From positions 1 through 64,000 of the forward strand of contig NZ_FWXS01000010.1 of the NCBI RefSeq assembly GCF_900176425.1: a stretch of 64,000 nt of DNA, written 5' to 3'. Numbering within the stretch: position 1 is the first letter of the stretch; every line of letters begins with the position of its first letter. A program made the translations under genes and the position numbers. The notes under the pieces were generated by a model, which was not told the DNA's origin, ran no database searches, and worked only from the letters and a program-made list of their open reading frames with translations. The DNA comes from Moheibacter sediminis. Its GTDB lineage: Bacteria; Bacteroidota; Bacteroidia; Flavobacteriales; Weeksellaceae. Below, piece by piece: positions 42,901 to 50,668 of this stretch.

Positions 42901-43670
42901 AATTCTTCTCTTAATTTTAAATAATAATTAAAAGTATTTTGTAAAGTTTCTTTGAATTGATTTTCGAATTTGATGTGGGTGATTTCCGTTTCGAAAGTGG
43001 TGTGGCGACAATGGTCAGACCAATAAGTGTCTAAAACTTTCAATTCAGTTTCGGTTGGGTTTCGTTGGATGGATTGAAAATGATTTTGAATGAATTCTAA
43101 ATCGTCCATTCCCATCGAGAATCCGAATTCTTTATGTAAATTTTCTAATTGGTTTGAATCAAAATTTAAAAATCCATCAATCGTTTTAACAGGTTTAATT
43201 TCAGTTGATTCGCTTAAAATTAATTCATTCAAATTTTTCTCACGCGCTTCAATCGGGTTGATGAGATATTTTTTTACTTTATCTAAATCCGATTCTGAAA
43301 TTCCTTCGAAAACATACAAATATCCTGATTTTACCTTTGCTTCACGCACGCCAACTAATTGCAAACATTGGTCAGCAGAATCTGCACGTTGGTCGTATTG
43401 ACCGGGAAGAGGCTCAGTTGCGAAGTTCGAAGTTCGAGTTTCGAAGTTCGCTAAAATTTCTTCGAAATTTTGGTGAACAATATCCGTTACAGGGTCTGCA
43501 AAAACCTGAAAAAGAGTTTCTTCTAATTGATTTTCAGTGATTTCAAAAAGGTCGTAAATGACAAAAACCTTGCACGAAATTCCGCTGACAAGGTTTTGTA
43601 ATTCTTTCGTGACTTTCTGGGAGTGAATGTCAAATTGAGATTTTTTTTGAATAAAAATTCGTTTATTCAT
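39963..43670 (-). CDS. purL: Phosphoribosylformylglycinamidine synthase
   Basis: 1235 residues from the ATG at 43670; a TTG six codons upstream (43688) is less likely. One large enzyme joins glutamine amide to FGAR with ATP. QYDQRADSADQCLQL near residue 97, ETHNHPTEVEPFGGASTCVGG, FGAGGVSVAIGEIARG and the C-terminal glutaminase FLPGGFSAADEPDGSGK...LGICNGFQGLIKSG...PFSHGEGR are all present. The first linker and the join before the glutaminase domain carry TTCGAA-type repeat patches in frame. It heads the operon, downstream of the riboswitch and promoter. Confidence 0.97.
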   Translation of the reverse strand: MNKRIFIQKKSQFDIHSQKVTKELQNLVSGISCKVFVIYDLFEITENQLEETLFQVFADPVTDIVHQNFEEILANFETRTSNFATEPLPGQYDQRADSADQCLQLVGVREAKVKSGYLYVFEGISESDLDKVKKYLINPIEAREKNLNELILSESTEIKPVKTIDGFLNFDSNQLENLHKEFGFSMGMDDLEFIQNHFQSIQRNPTETELKVLDTYWSDHCRHTTFETEITHIKFENQFKETLQNTFNYYLKLREELNITKPIRMMDLATIMGKYLSKTGKVNNIDISEEINACSIVVPIDVDGVEEEWLLQFKNETHNHPTEVEPFGGASTCVGGAIRDPLSGRAYVFQAMRVTGSANPLEKIEDTLPGKLPQRKITKEAANGYSSYGNQIGLATTYVKEIYDEGYKAKRMEVGFVAGAVKKDWVRREEPTGGDKVIVLGGRTGRDGVGGATGSSKTHDGQKLEELSSEVQKGNAIVERKIQRLFRNKEVLALIKKCNDFGAGGVSVAIGEIARGVNINLDTLPLKYTGLNGTELALSESQERMAVVVESKDAEKFIEFAAIENLEATIVANVTDDETMIMWWKGNKIVELDRKFLDTNGVRKQAQATIQNGEKLNPFESKEFSKENFIQLLKELNHTSQKGMVEMFDNNVGRSTVLNAFGGKTQSTPEDISVQKFPTDGFTNAVSMASFGFNPQLSYWSPYHGAYFAVMDSVAKIVAGGGDFKEIRLTLQEYFEKLRDEAERWGKPFAALLGSIEAQKQLSIPAIGGKDSMSGSYQEIDVPPTLISFAVAPNKSDRINSSTFQKTNSKISVFIPELKDDYLFDELNLKQIFETIHSNNSIINSAMTVKSGGIAETLALMAFGNEIGFEVNSNLDLMKYYPAAIVVEHSEELNIPTEIQSNYYLLGNTNSSKEFNFNGIQISMEETKSAWKSTFAELFPYEAQSSKLEAGKELINNSKSEKRISNLEFRNSKPKVFIPSFPGTNSEYDSAKAFRKEGAETEIIVFKNLSEKDIEETVVAYSKAIDNSQILFLPGGFSAADEPDGSGKFIATVLRNERIKESVHKLLERDGLVLGICNGFQGLIKSGLLPYGEIRELDEDTPTLTFNQIGRHITQLAKVRVNDSHSPWLKGMAGQEYWIPFSHGEGRFMADEKNLEILFEQNQIATQFIDLEGKIASEMPHNPNGSVLGIEGIVSPCGKIFGRMGHPERFEEGLFQNIPGIEVMNIFKNGVEYFL
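40752..40785. repeat. TTCGAA-rich repeat inside purL (before the glutaminase domain)
   Basis: A patch of TTCGAA and TTCGAAATTCGAGGTTCG-type strings on the plus strand. On purL's strand it codes for part of SEKRISNLEFRNSKPK in the linker ahead of the glutaminase domain. Similar to 20307-20328 and 43420-43451. Confidence 0.7.
40822..40848. repeat. AGCTTCGAG repeat inside purL
   Basis: Three tandem AGCTTCGAG-type units (one with TTTGAG), encoding AQSSKLEAGK in the linker 36 nt from the previous patch. A variant of the same repeat family, or an unrelated short duplication. Confidence 0.5.
43420..43451. repeat. TTCGAA-rich repeat inside purL (before the QYDQRADSA segment)
   Basis: GCGAAGTTCGAAGTTCGAG followed by TTTCGAAGTTCGC: an imperfect palindrome. 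On purL's strand it codes for ANFETRTSNFAT just before the conserved PGQYDQRADS segment, so it lies in a variable loop. Confidence 0.7.
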
Positions 43671-43731
43671 ATATAATTTATAGTTCAAAGTTAACTACGA
43701 ATGAAGCAAACGAAATAAATTCCGAATACTT

Positions 43732-43798
43732 CACTTGTAGAGGAAAATTAACGGTTTTCCGTAGAAACGCCCGGCCATATTCCGGGTTTATACAAATG
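43732..43798 (-). promoter_or_regulatory. Purine riboswitch aptamer, guanine class, in the purL leader
   Basis: Reading the minus strand 5'-3': P1 CATTTGTA (43798-43791) pairs with TACAAGTG (43739-43732), with one G-U. P2 CCCGG/CCGGG encloses L2 AATATGG; J2/3 contains GTTTCTAC; P3 GGAAAA/TTTTCC encloses L3 CCGTTAA. The L2-L3 kissing pairs (GG in L2 with CC in L3) and the binding-pocket bases corresponding to U22, U47, U51 and position 74 are present; position 74 is C (43740), the guanine/hypoxanthine type. Position 73 is U where A is usual. It lies 62 nt upstream of the purL ATG. A downstream GCTTCATT (43707-43700) could pair with AGTGAAG (43735-43729), giving a switch that does not use a T-run. 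Confidence 0.9.
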
Positions 43799-43825
43799 AA
43801 ATAATTGGTTTAACACAATAAGTGG

Positions 43826-43856
43826 CAAATTTACGATTATTAATTATTTTTTTCAA
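43826..43856 (-). promoter_or_regulatory. Textbook Bacteroidota promoter of the purL operon
   Basis: On the minus strand TTG (43856-43854), 20 nt, then TAAATTTG (43833-43826), matching -33 TTG and -7 TAnnTTTG with normal spacing. It is 28 nt upstream of the riboswitch aptamer, so the aptamer lies near the 5' end of the leader. Confidence 0.85.
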
Positions 43857-44019
43857 TGGTTTTATCTTAATTATTTGATAATCTTTTTGTCATGTGAAAA
43901 TCATATGTCAAATCAGGAAAATAAATATAAAAATGACTCATAAATAGGTCTCAAATCTTCCGTTAAGTCTTTTGTAAGTTAGATTATTGCTTCATTTGCT
44001 TCAAATTAAAATTATTTAA

Positions 44020-45705
44020 ATGAAAAAAATATTCTATGTTCTTTTAATGTTTTCAGGTTTTTTAAATGCTCAGAATTTTGTCTGGGCGGAAAGGATTGGC
44101 GGAGAAGGTGAAGACGTCACGAGATCGATGTCGGTTGATGGTGAAGGCAATACTTACGTCACCGGATATTTTACTGATACTTCTTATTTTGGTTCGGGAT
44201 CTCATGAAGCTGAAGTTATTTCTAATGGTTCGTTCGATGTTTTTGTCTCCAAAACATCGCCTGATGGAGAATTACTTTGGGTCAAAACTTTTGGTTCAGA
44301 TCTAGAGGATTATGGAACAGGAATTAATGCTGATGCAGAGGGTGTTTATGTAACAGGAGTTTATCAGAATACGGTTGATTTTAACCCTGAAGGAGAATCT
44401 TCAGCGCTTACATCTACAGGGTATTTGGATATCTTCATGTTAAAATTAGACGTTGATGGGAATTTTCAATGGGTAAAAAGTATCGGTAACACAGGATATG
44501 AGGAATCTACTGCTATAGATGTTGATGCCGATGGTAATGTTTATGTTGGAGGATATTTTTATGGTATTATGGATTTTGATCCCTCAGAAGCCGAATTTGA
44601 AATGGAGCCAGTTAGTATCGGAGATGGATTTATTTTAAAATTAAATAATGAAGGAAATTTTCAGTGGGCAAAACAAATAGCCGGAGGGTTTTCACTTCTT
44701 TTAGCAATGGAAGTTTTGGATGACGGACAAATTTATGCCGTAGGAAATTTCCAGCAGAGCTGTGATTTTGATCCTAATCCCGAATCGGAACATATCGTAA
44801 CTGCAGGTCAGGGAAGCATGGATATATTTGTTTTGCGCCTCGATAATATGGGGGATTTTATCAATGTAGCCACAACAAAAGGAGATAACGGAATCTCGAC
44901 AACCGTTGATGTGGCAGTTGACAATGAGGGAAATGCATATGTAACTGGCTATTTTGGCGGAATCATAGACTTTGCTCCCAACATGGAACACGGAGGAGAA
45001 CACACATATTCTACCAACGAATTTCTAAATTGCTACGTATTTAAAACCACACAAAATGGAGAATTTGGATGGGTAAAACACATCACAGCCATAGATGCAG
45101 AAGGTACTTCGAATGGATATGGAGTTGCAGTTAATTCATCAGGAGAAAGTTTCCTTTCAGGCTATTTTTCTAATACAGTTAGTTTTGGAGATACAGCATT
45201 GTCACAACAAAGTAATGAAGCAATGGATGCATTCATAGCAAAATTGGATTCTGCAGGAAATTTTGTTTACGCACGAGCGATAGGAGGAGCTAATTTTGTA
45301 GAAGAACATGGTGTGAGATTAGACAATTCAGGAAATATTTATATCGTTGGAACTTTTGAAAATACAGTAGATGTAGACCCAAACCCAAATCAAACGCATG
45401 AATTTGTATCAAGAGGCTTCCGCGATACTTATATTTTGAAATATGCTGATAGTGAATTGGGTTTGAATGAAATGATTGCTCAAAACGAAATCCAGATTTA
45501 CCCAAATCCTTCCAACGGAACATTTTTCATCAACAGTAAAAATGCTCTAAATGGAAAACAATTTAAAATTTATGACCTGACAGGGAAATTAATTTCTTCA
45601 GGTTTAATTAATCAAAAGCAAGAATTAAATTTAAGTAATTTGAATCAGGGAATTTATATCTTGAAAATAGATAACAAATTCAGTTTCAAAATCATCAAAA
45701 AATAA
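44020..45705 (+). CDS. Secreted SBBP-repeat protein with T9SS sorting domain (copy 1)
   Basis: 561 residues. Signal peptide 1-18 (ending LNAQ). Repeats of the kind WAERIGGEGEDVTRSMSVDGEGNTYVTGYF occur about every 50-60 residues with GN-x-YVTG or GN-x-Y-V-G cores, the SBBP (seven-bladed propeller) pattern. The last ~80 residues (IQIYPNPSNGTFFIN...KIIKK) are a type A sorting domain. The gene has a 24-nt gap to the next, which is its close paralogue in layout. Function is unknown; presumed surface or secreted propeller. Confidence 0.9.
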   Translation: MKKIFYVLLMFSGFLNAQNFVWAERIGGEGEDVTRSMSVDGEGNTYVTGYFTDTSYFGSGSHEAEVISNGSFDVFVSKTSPDGELLWVKTFGSDLEDYGTGINADAEGVYVTGVYQNTVDFNPEGESSALTSTGYLDIFMLKLDVDGNFQWVKSIGNTGYEESTAIDVDADGNVYVGGYFYGIMDFDPSEAEFEMEPVSIGDGFILKLNNEGNFQWAKQIAGGFSLLLAMEVLDDGQIYAVGNFQQSCDFDPNPESEHIVTAGQGSMDIFVLRLDNMGDFINVATTKGDNGISTTVDVAVDNEGNAYVTGYFGGIIDFAPNMEHGGEHTYSTNEFLNCYVFKTTQNGEFGWVKHITAIDAEGTSNGYGVAVNSSGESFLSGYFSNTVSFGDTALSQQSNEAMDAFIAKLDSAGNFVYARAIGGANFVEEHGVRLDNSGNIYIVGTFENTVDVDPNPNQTHEFVSRGFRDTYILKYADSELGLNEMIAQNEIQIYPNPSNGTFFINSKNALNGKQFKIYDLTGKLISSGLINQKQELNLSNLNQGIYILKIDNKFSFKIIKK

Positions 45706-45729
45706 TTTCAATCAAATTTTAATTCAAAC

Positions 45730-47424
45730 ATGAAAAAATATTTTATTTTTCCAATCTTTTGGATTTTTTCGTATTACGCTTCTGCCCAAACTTTTGAATG
45801 GGGTAAAACATTTGGAGGCGAAAGCGATGATGTTGTCAGAAATATGATTGCAGATGATGCTGGTAATAGTTTCACCACAGGATATTTCTCTCACACAGCA
45901 CATTTTGGAGAAGGCTCAAATCAGGTTTCTGTATCTTCCAATGGACTTTCTGATATATTTTTATCAAAAATAAATCCTCAGGGAGAAGTTGTATGGGTAA
46001 AAAGTTTTGGCGGGCTTGATAATGATTATGCAAATGGTATTTCTTTAGATAATGATGGCAACATTTATCTTACAGGAGCATTTCAACAAACGGTTAATTT
46101 CAATCCTGGCGGAAATGGAGGCTTACTTGTTTCCAATGGATTTCATGATATGTTTATTCTGAAATTGGATCCTGAAGGGAATTTTATTTGGGTGAAATCT
46201 ATAGGAAGCCCTGATTATGAAGAATCAATTTCAATCTCAGCAGATATTTCAGGAAATGTTTACTTGACTGGATATTATTTTTCAGCAATTGATTTTGATC
46301 CTTCGGACGGTGAATTTATAATGAATTCGTCCGGGAATGGAGACGCTTTTATTTTGAAATTAAATCCAAACGGTGAATTTCAATGGGCGAAAAAAATCGG
46401 AGGAGAAGGTTCTGCTTATGGAAAATCTGTAAAAACACTTGAAAATGGAAATATTTTGGCGTTGGGTGAATTTTCAGGAAACTGTGACTTGAATCCAAAT
46501 GCTGAAGAATTAATTATAAACTCAGCTGGAAAAGATATTTATCTTGTTCAATTAGACGAATCCGGAAATTTTCTTGACGCTTATCACTCATCTTCTTCAT
46601 TGCCTGAAGAACCCGGCAATGCTGAAACTACAAGACTCGATATTGATTCTGATGGGAATATCTATGTCATAGGAAGTATTTTCGGAAAAGTTAATTTTGA
46701 TCCGGAAAATAATCAGGAGCTGTTTACGATTTCTCCAGAGAGCTTTTTCTACAATGGTTTTGTTCTCAAATTAAGCAGTGAGGGAATTCCACAATGGGTA
46801 AAAAAAGTAGGTGGAAGCAGCATGGTCTTTATATACGATGTAGCAGTTTTCGAAGACAAGACCTATTTTACAGGGTATTTCAATGCAGATGCAATTTTTG
46901 ACGGAATCTCCATCAATCAGCAGAGTGACAATTTCATGGATGCATTTGTGGCTGAAATTGATTCAGATGGTCAGTTTATTTCAGCATATCCTTTCGGAGG
47001 CTCGGGTGGTCCTGATGGGCATGACGTTGAAGTTGATGCTCTAGGAAATATTTACTTAGCTTCTTCATTTCACCAGACAGTTGACATCGATCCACTTGAA
47101 GGTGAATTCAATGTTACAGTTTTAGGAGAAGATGGTTACCGCGATATTTATATCATAAAATTAAATCCTGAAAACTTAAGTGTAAATGAATTAGAAACTG
47201 GAGATAAATTAATTATCTATCCTAATCCTGCTGCTGATGTTATTTATTTGAAAGGAAATAACAATATTATAAATAAAGGATATACAATATACAATTTGGC
47301 CGGACAGAAATTGAAAAATGGTACAGTAGAATCTTCTGAAAAAATAGATTTAACTAATTTAAATTCAGGTATGTATATTTTAAAATTAAATAACGGGCAA
47401 TCCTTTAAAATCATAAAAAAATAA
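45730..47424 (+). CDS. Secreted SBBP-repeat protein with T9SS sorting domain (copy 2)
   Basis: 564 residues. Signal peptide (ending YASAQ), then repeats parallel to copy 1: WGKTFGGESDDVVRNMIADDAGNSFTTGYF opens in the same place, DPSDGEF and VDIDPLEGEFNVTV match its later blades, and the tail LIIYPNPAADVIYLKG...KIIKK is a sorting domain. Clearly a tandem duplicate of copy 1 that has since diverged. It lies 17 nt before the start of an AraC-type regulator on the same strand, so the three may form an operon. Confidence 0.9.
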   Translation: MKKYFIFPIFWIFSYYASAQTFEWGKTFGGESDDVVRNMIADDAGNSFTTGYFSHTAHFGEGSNQVSVSSNGLSDIFLSKINPQGEVVWVKSFGGLDNDYANGISLDNDGNIYLTGAFQQTVNFNPGGNGGLLVSNGFHDMFILKLDPEGNFIWVKSIGSPDYEESISISADISGNVYLTGYYFSAIDFDPSDGEFIMNSSGNGDAFILKLNPNGEFQWAKKIGGEGSAYGKSVKTLENGNILALGEFSGNCDLNPNAEELIINSAGKDIYLVQLDESGNFLDAYHSSSSLPEEPGNAETTRLDIDSDGNIYVIGSIFGKVNFDPENNQELFTISPESFFYNGFVLKLSSEGIPQWVKKVGGSSMVFIYDVAVFEDKTYFTGYFNADAIFDGISINQQSDNFMDAFVAEIDSDGQFISAYPFGGSGGPDGHDVEVDALGNIYLASSFHQTVDIDPLEGEFNVTVLGEDGYRDIYIIKLNPENLSVNELETGDKLIIYPNPAADVIYLKGNNNIINKGYTIYNLAGQKLKNGTVESSEKIDLTNLNSGMYILKLNNGQSFKIIKK

Positions 47425-47441
47425 CTGTTTCCTACATTCCG

Positions 47442-48689
47442 GTGATTAAAACTTGTGAGAAATCATTTTCCTTCCTAATTTTCGATGTGGAAAATTGGAA
47501 AATATTTATCGACTTCGTTTTGATTGCCGGAATGTCTTTGTTAGGGCTATTTGTCGTTTTTTTGATCAAATCAAAAATCAATTTTTCTCAGAAATTACTC
47601 ATTATATTTTTTGCCAATGCATTCTTTTTTCTTCTTTATTATTACGCATTTCTTCATAAAATAAGTTTTTTAGCGGGTGTAGCGATTTTGTTTGGCCACG
47701 GGATGGGTTTTTTGTTAGGACCTGTTTTATATTACCAACTCAAATCTTTGGTTCTACCAAAATCTCAAATAGTAAAACCACTTTTGCTGAGTCTCATTCC
47801 ATTTTTTTTATTGAAATTATTTATTTCGTTTCCATTGTCTATAGCCGTTGCATGGAATACTTTCGAGACATTTCACAATTACTATGTTGAAGCAGACATC
47901 TATATCAATCAAACAGAAAATCTCTATTTCATCATTTACTTAGTGATGAGTTTGAATTTTCTAAAGAAATTCAACAAATTATTTGAAGAATCTTATTCAA
48001 CCATCGGTCAAAATAATCTCAATTGGTACAAATACCTGATTTATGGATTTATTTTTATAATTATCATAGATGTACTTTGTACCGTTTACGAACTGTTTTA
48101 CCCGATGATTCCCTGGAACATAGGGACTTTGGTTGCTTTTGGTTTGATAGGAATGTTTGTTTATTTGGGATACAAGGGAATGTTTCAGTCAAAAATATTA
48201 ATGCCAGAATTTTTATTGGAAAAATTATCAGATTCCTCTGTTTCTCCTCATTCAAGCGAAATTGTGGAACAGCAGATAGATTCGTCAGATTTTAAATCTA
48301 ATAAACCAACTGATAGTTTCTCTCCTGAAGAAGTAGATGAATTAAAAATGAAACTCAAAGAATTGCTGGAAGACCAAAAACTTTATCGGGACGAATCATT
48401 GAACTTGACAGAATTAGCAGACAAAATGGGCATATCCAATAAAAGGCTTTCCGAACTTTTAAATCAATATTTGAATATTAGTTTTTATAATTTGATCAAT
48501 GATTACCGCATTGAAGAAGTAAAGGAAAGAATCAAATCAGAAGAAGCCGAAAAATATACGCTCCTGTCAATTGCATTCGACAGCGGATTTCAATCCAAAG
48601 CAAGCTTCAACAGAATATTCAAGCAAAAAACAGGATTTTCTCCTTCCGAATACAGAAAGAGAAATGAATCCTCAAAAGTTTTATATTAA
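47442..48689 (+). CDS. Membrane-anchored AraC-type transcriptional regulator
   Basis: 415 residues as read from a GTG at 47442; a GTG at 47487 or an ATG at 47529 are alternatives, so the N-terminus is uncertain. The first ~240 residues hold about seven hydrophobic helices (FVVFLIKSKINF, IIFFANAFFFLLYYYAF, LLSLIPFFLLKLF, YLIYGFIFIIIIDVLC, GTLVAFGLIGMFVYLG). A polar linker leads to two AraC helix-turn-helices: LTELADKMGISNKRLSELLNQ and LSIAFDSGFQSKASFNRIFKQKTGFSPSEYRKR. Target genes are not known; the adjacent SBBP genes are the natural candidates. The stop overlaps the purB stop of the opposite strand by four bases. Confidence 0.85.
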   Translation: MIKTCEKSFSFLIFDVENWKIFIDFVLIAGMSLLGLFVVFLIKSKINFSQKLLIIFFANAFFFLLYYYAFLHKISFLAGVAILFGHGMGFLLGPVLYYQLKSLVLPKSQIVKPLLLSLIPFFLLKLFISFPLSIAVAWNTFETFHNYYVEADIYINQTENLYFIIYLVMSLNFLKKFNKLFEESYSTIGQNNLNWYKYLIYGFIFIIIIDVLCTVYELFYPMIPWNIGTLVAFGLIGMFVYLGYKGMFQSKILMPEFLLEKLSDSSVSPHSSEIVEQQIDSSDFKSNKPTDSFSPEEVDELKMKLKELLEDQKLYRDESLNLTELADKMGISNKRLSELLNQYLNISFYNLINDYRIEEVKERIKSEEAEKYTLLSIAFDSGFQSKASFNRIFKQKTGFSPSEYRKRNESSKVLY

Positions 48690-50116
48690 ACTTTCAAATC
48701 CGTTTCCAAACCAATTAAATCTTTGTTTTCATCTAAAATCGGCTGCACATGTTCTGCTAAAAATTCTTCAGTCTGAATCGGTGCAAATCCGATGAAATTT
48801 TTCGGGTCTAAAACCTGTTGCAGTTTTTCTTTGTCTATGTTAAATCTTTCATCCGCCAAAATTCTTTCTACCAAATCATTTGACAAACCTTCCATTTTTA
48901 CTTGTCGCGCCGCTTCCATGCTGTGTTCACGAATCAATTCATGCAATTCCTGACGGTCACCCCCATTTTTCACACCTTCCATGATGATATATTCCGTTGC
49001 CATGAACGGCAATTCTTCATTGATTCTTTTTTCGATGATTTTGGGATAAACCACCAACCCGTCTAAAACATTATTCCAAATAATCAAAATCGCATCAATC
49101 GCCAAAAATGCCTGAGGAACACTCAATCTTTTGTTGGCAGAATCGTCCAAAGTTCGTTCGAACCATTGTGTAGAAGCTACCATCGCCGGACTGCTCGCCA
49201 AAGAAATAACGAATTTCGCCAAAGCAGCAATACGTTCACTTCGCATCGGATTTCTTTTGTAAGCCATGGCAGAAGAGCCGATTTGAGATTTTTCAAAAGG
49301 TTCTTCGATTTCTTTTAAATTCTGAAGCAAACGGATATCGTTCGTAAATTTATGTGCTGATTGAGCGATGTTGGACAAAGTTGCCAAAACTTCTGCATCT
49401 ACTTTTCTATCGTAAGTTTGACCTGTAACACCAAATACTTTTTTGAATCCGAATTCTTCTGACAATCTTTTGTCTAAGGCTTTCACTTTTTCATAATCGC
49501 CGTCAAACAATTCTTTGAAACTCGCTGCAGTTCCCGTCGTTCCTTTCACACCACGAAAACGCAAAGTTTCAATTCTGAATTCTAATTCTTCCAGATCCAA
49601 CAAAACCGATTGCAACCACAAAGTTGCTCTTTTCCCAACGGTTGTCAATTGTGCTGGCTGGAAATGTGTAAAACCTAAAGTTGGTAAGTCTTTGTATTCC
49701 AACGCGAAATCATTCAAACCTTTGATTACATTGACTAATTTTTTCTTGACAATTAACAATCCTTCACGGATTTGTATCAAGTCTGTATTGTCACCGACAA
49801 AAGCTGAAGTTGCACCCAAATGAATGATTGCTTTTGCTTTCGGAGCCACATCGCCTAATGTATGTACATGTGCCATCACATCATGACGAAATTGTTTTTC
49901 ATATTTCGCCGCTACTTCATAATCAATGTTGTAAATATTGTCACGGATTTCCTGCAATTGTTCTTCAGAGATGTCCAGCCCCAAATCCTTTTCGATTTCA
50001 GCGAGAGAAAGCCAAAGTTTTCTCCAGGTTGAAAATTTCATGTCAGGAGAAAAATTGTATAACATTTCGTCGCTGCTGTATCTTGATTCGAGCGGATTCT
50101 GGTATTTGTTGTTCAT
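48686..50116 (-). CDS. purB: Adenylosuccinate lyase
   Basis: 476 residues from the ATG at 50116 (MNNKYQNPLESRYSSDEMLYN); a longer in-frame start at 50152 lies upstream of the -7 box. Cleaves SAICAR and adenylosuccinate, releasing fumarate. The fumarase/aspartase signature GSSAMAYKRNPMRSE is present near residue 285, with HLGATSAFVGDNTDL and GVKGTTGTAASF also matching. It has its own promoter box rather than the purL riboswitch, and no riboswitch is visible before it. Its 3' end overlaps the AraC-type gene by 4 nt, tail to tail. Confidence 0.97.
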   Translation of the reverse strand: MNNKYQNPLESRYSSDEMLYNFSPDMKFSTWRKLWLSLAEIEKDLGLDISEEQLQEIRDNIYNIDYEVAAKYEKQFRHDVMAHVHTLGDVAPKAKAIIHLGATSAFVGDNTDLIQIREGLLIVKKKLVNVIKGLNDFALEYKDLPTLGFTHFQPAQLTTVGKRATLWLQSVLLDLEELEFRIETLRFRGVKGTTGTAASFKELFDGDYEKVKALDKRLSEEFGFKKVFGVTGQTYDRKVDAEVLATLSNIAQSAHKFTNDIRLLQNLKEIEEPFEKSQIGSSAMAYKRNPMRSERIAALAKFVISLASSPAMVASTQWFERTLDDSANKRLSVPQAFLAIDAILIIWNNVLDGLVVYPKIIEKRINEELPFMATEYIIMEGVKNGGDRQELHELIREHSMEAARQVKMEGLSNDLVERILADERFNIDKEKLQQVLDPKNFIGFAPIQTEEFLAEHVQPILDENKDLIGLETDLKV

Positions 50117-50140
50117 CTTATTGTGTGTTGAATTGAGAGG

Positions 50141-50148
50141 CAAAAATA
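50141..50148 (-). promoter_or_regulatory. Candidate -7 box for purB
   Basis: TATTTTTG on the minus strand, 24 nt before the ATG at 50116. No TTG lies at the usual -33 distance. Confidence 0.45.
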
Positions 50149-50270
50149 GCACTTAAATTCAATTTATAAATGATTTAGAATGCTTTAAAATTGAAACATT
50201 TAAACAAGTTATCTGAAATTTTGGCACTAATTATGAAGTTATAAAACCGAACAAATTAAATACTAAAATC

Positions 50271-50588
50271 ATGAAACAGAGAAAACAATATCATTACGCA
50301 ACCACAGAAAGAGCTTTGGAAGAGCTCAAAGAAAAAGGTTTTGAAAAAGATTTTAATGCAGATAGGGAAATGATTGTAAATGAGCCGGATGCATTTCAGA
50401 TTACACACATTTACCGATATGAAGGAATGAGCAATCCTGATGATGAATCAACGGTTTACGGAATTGAGCATATCAGCGGTGAGAAAGGCGTTTTCGTAGC
50501 AGGGAATTTGAGTTTTGACGAAGATGATGCTGCGCGCGTTCTTTTGGATTTAGAAATTAAAGGTAGGAAGGAGGAATTAGAGGATTAG
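50271..50588 (+). CDS. Hypothetical small protein (Bacteroidota family)
   Basis: 105 residues. The pattern [27 protein letters not shown], then [31 protein letters not shown], has a helical N-terminus and a beta-rich middle and matches a small soluble Bacteroidota family; some databases call it a PRPP synthetase, which I consider doubtful as no PRPP loop is present. No signal peptide or Cys. It is on its own between purB (divergent) and purA (convergent), with a bidirectional terminator at its end. Function is unknown. Confidence 0.7.
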   Translation: MKQRKQYHYATTERALEELKEKGFEKDFNADREMIVNEPDAFQITHIYRYEGMSNPDDESTVYGIEHISGEKGVFVAGNLSFDEDDAARVLLDLEIKGRKEELED

Positions 50589-50614
50589 GATTCTACTAAA
50601 TATAAAGAATAAAA

Positions 50615-50647
50615 AAGTCTCGGAATTACATTAATTCCGAGACTTTC
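50615..50647. terminator. Bidirectional terminator between the small gene and purA
   Basis: A perfect 14-base stem, left arm AAAGTCTCGGAATT, loop ACATT, right arm complementary. A-run on one side and T-rich on the other allow it to serve both convergent genes. Confidence 0.88.
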
Positions 50648-50668
50648 ATTTTATGTTTGATTATTTTT

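Larger units (their letters stand above)
43689..44019. other. Intergenic region with the purL leader and promoter
   Basis: 331 bases. The left half holds the purL leader, riboswitch and promoter (minus strand). The remaining ~160 bases up to the SBBP gene at 44020 are AT-rich; a near-match TTCATTTG at 43991-43998 could be that gene's -7 box. Confidence 0.7.
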
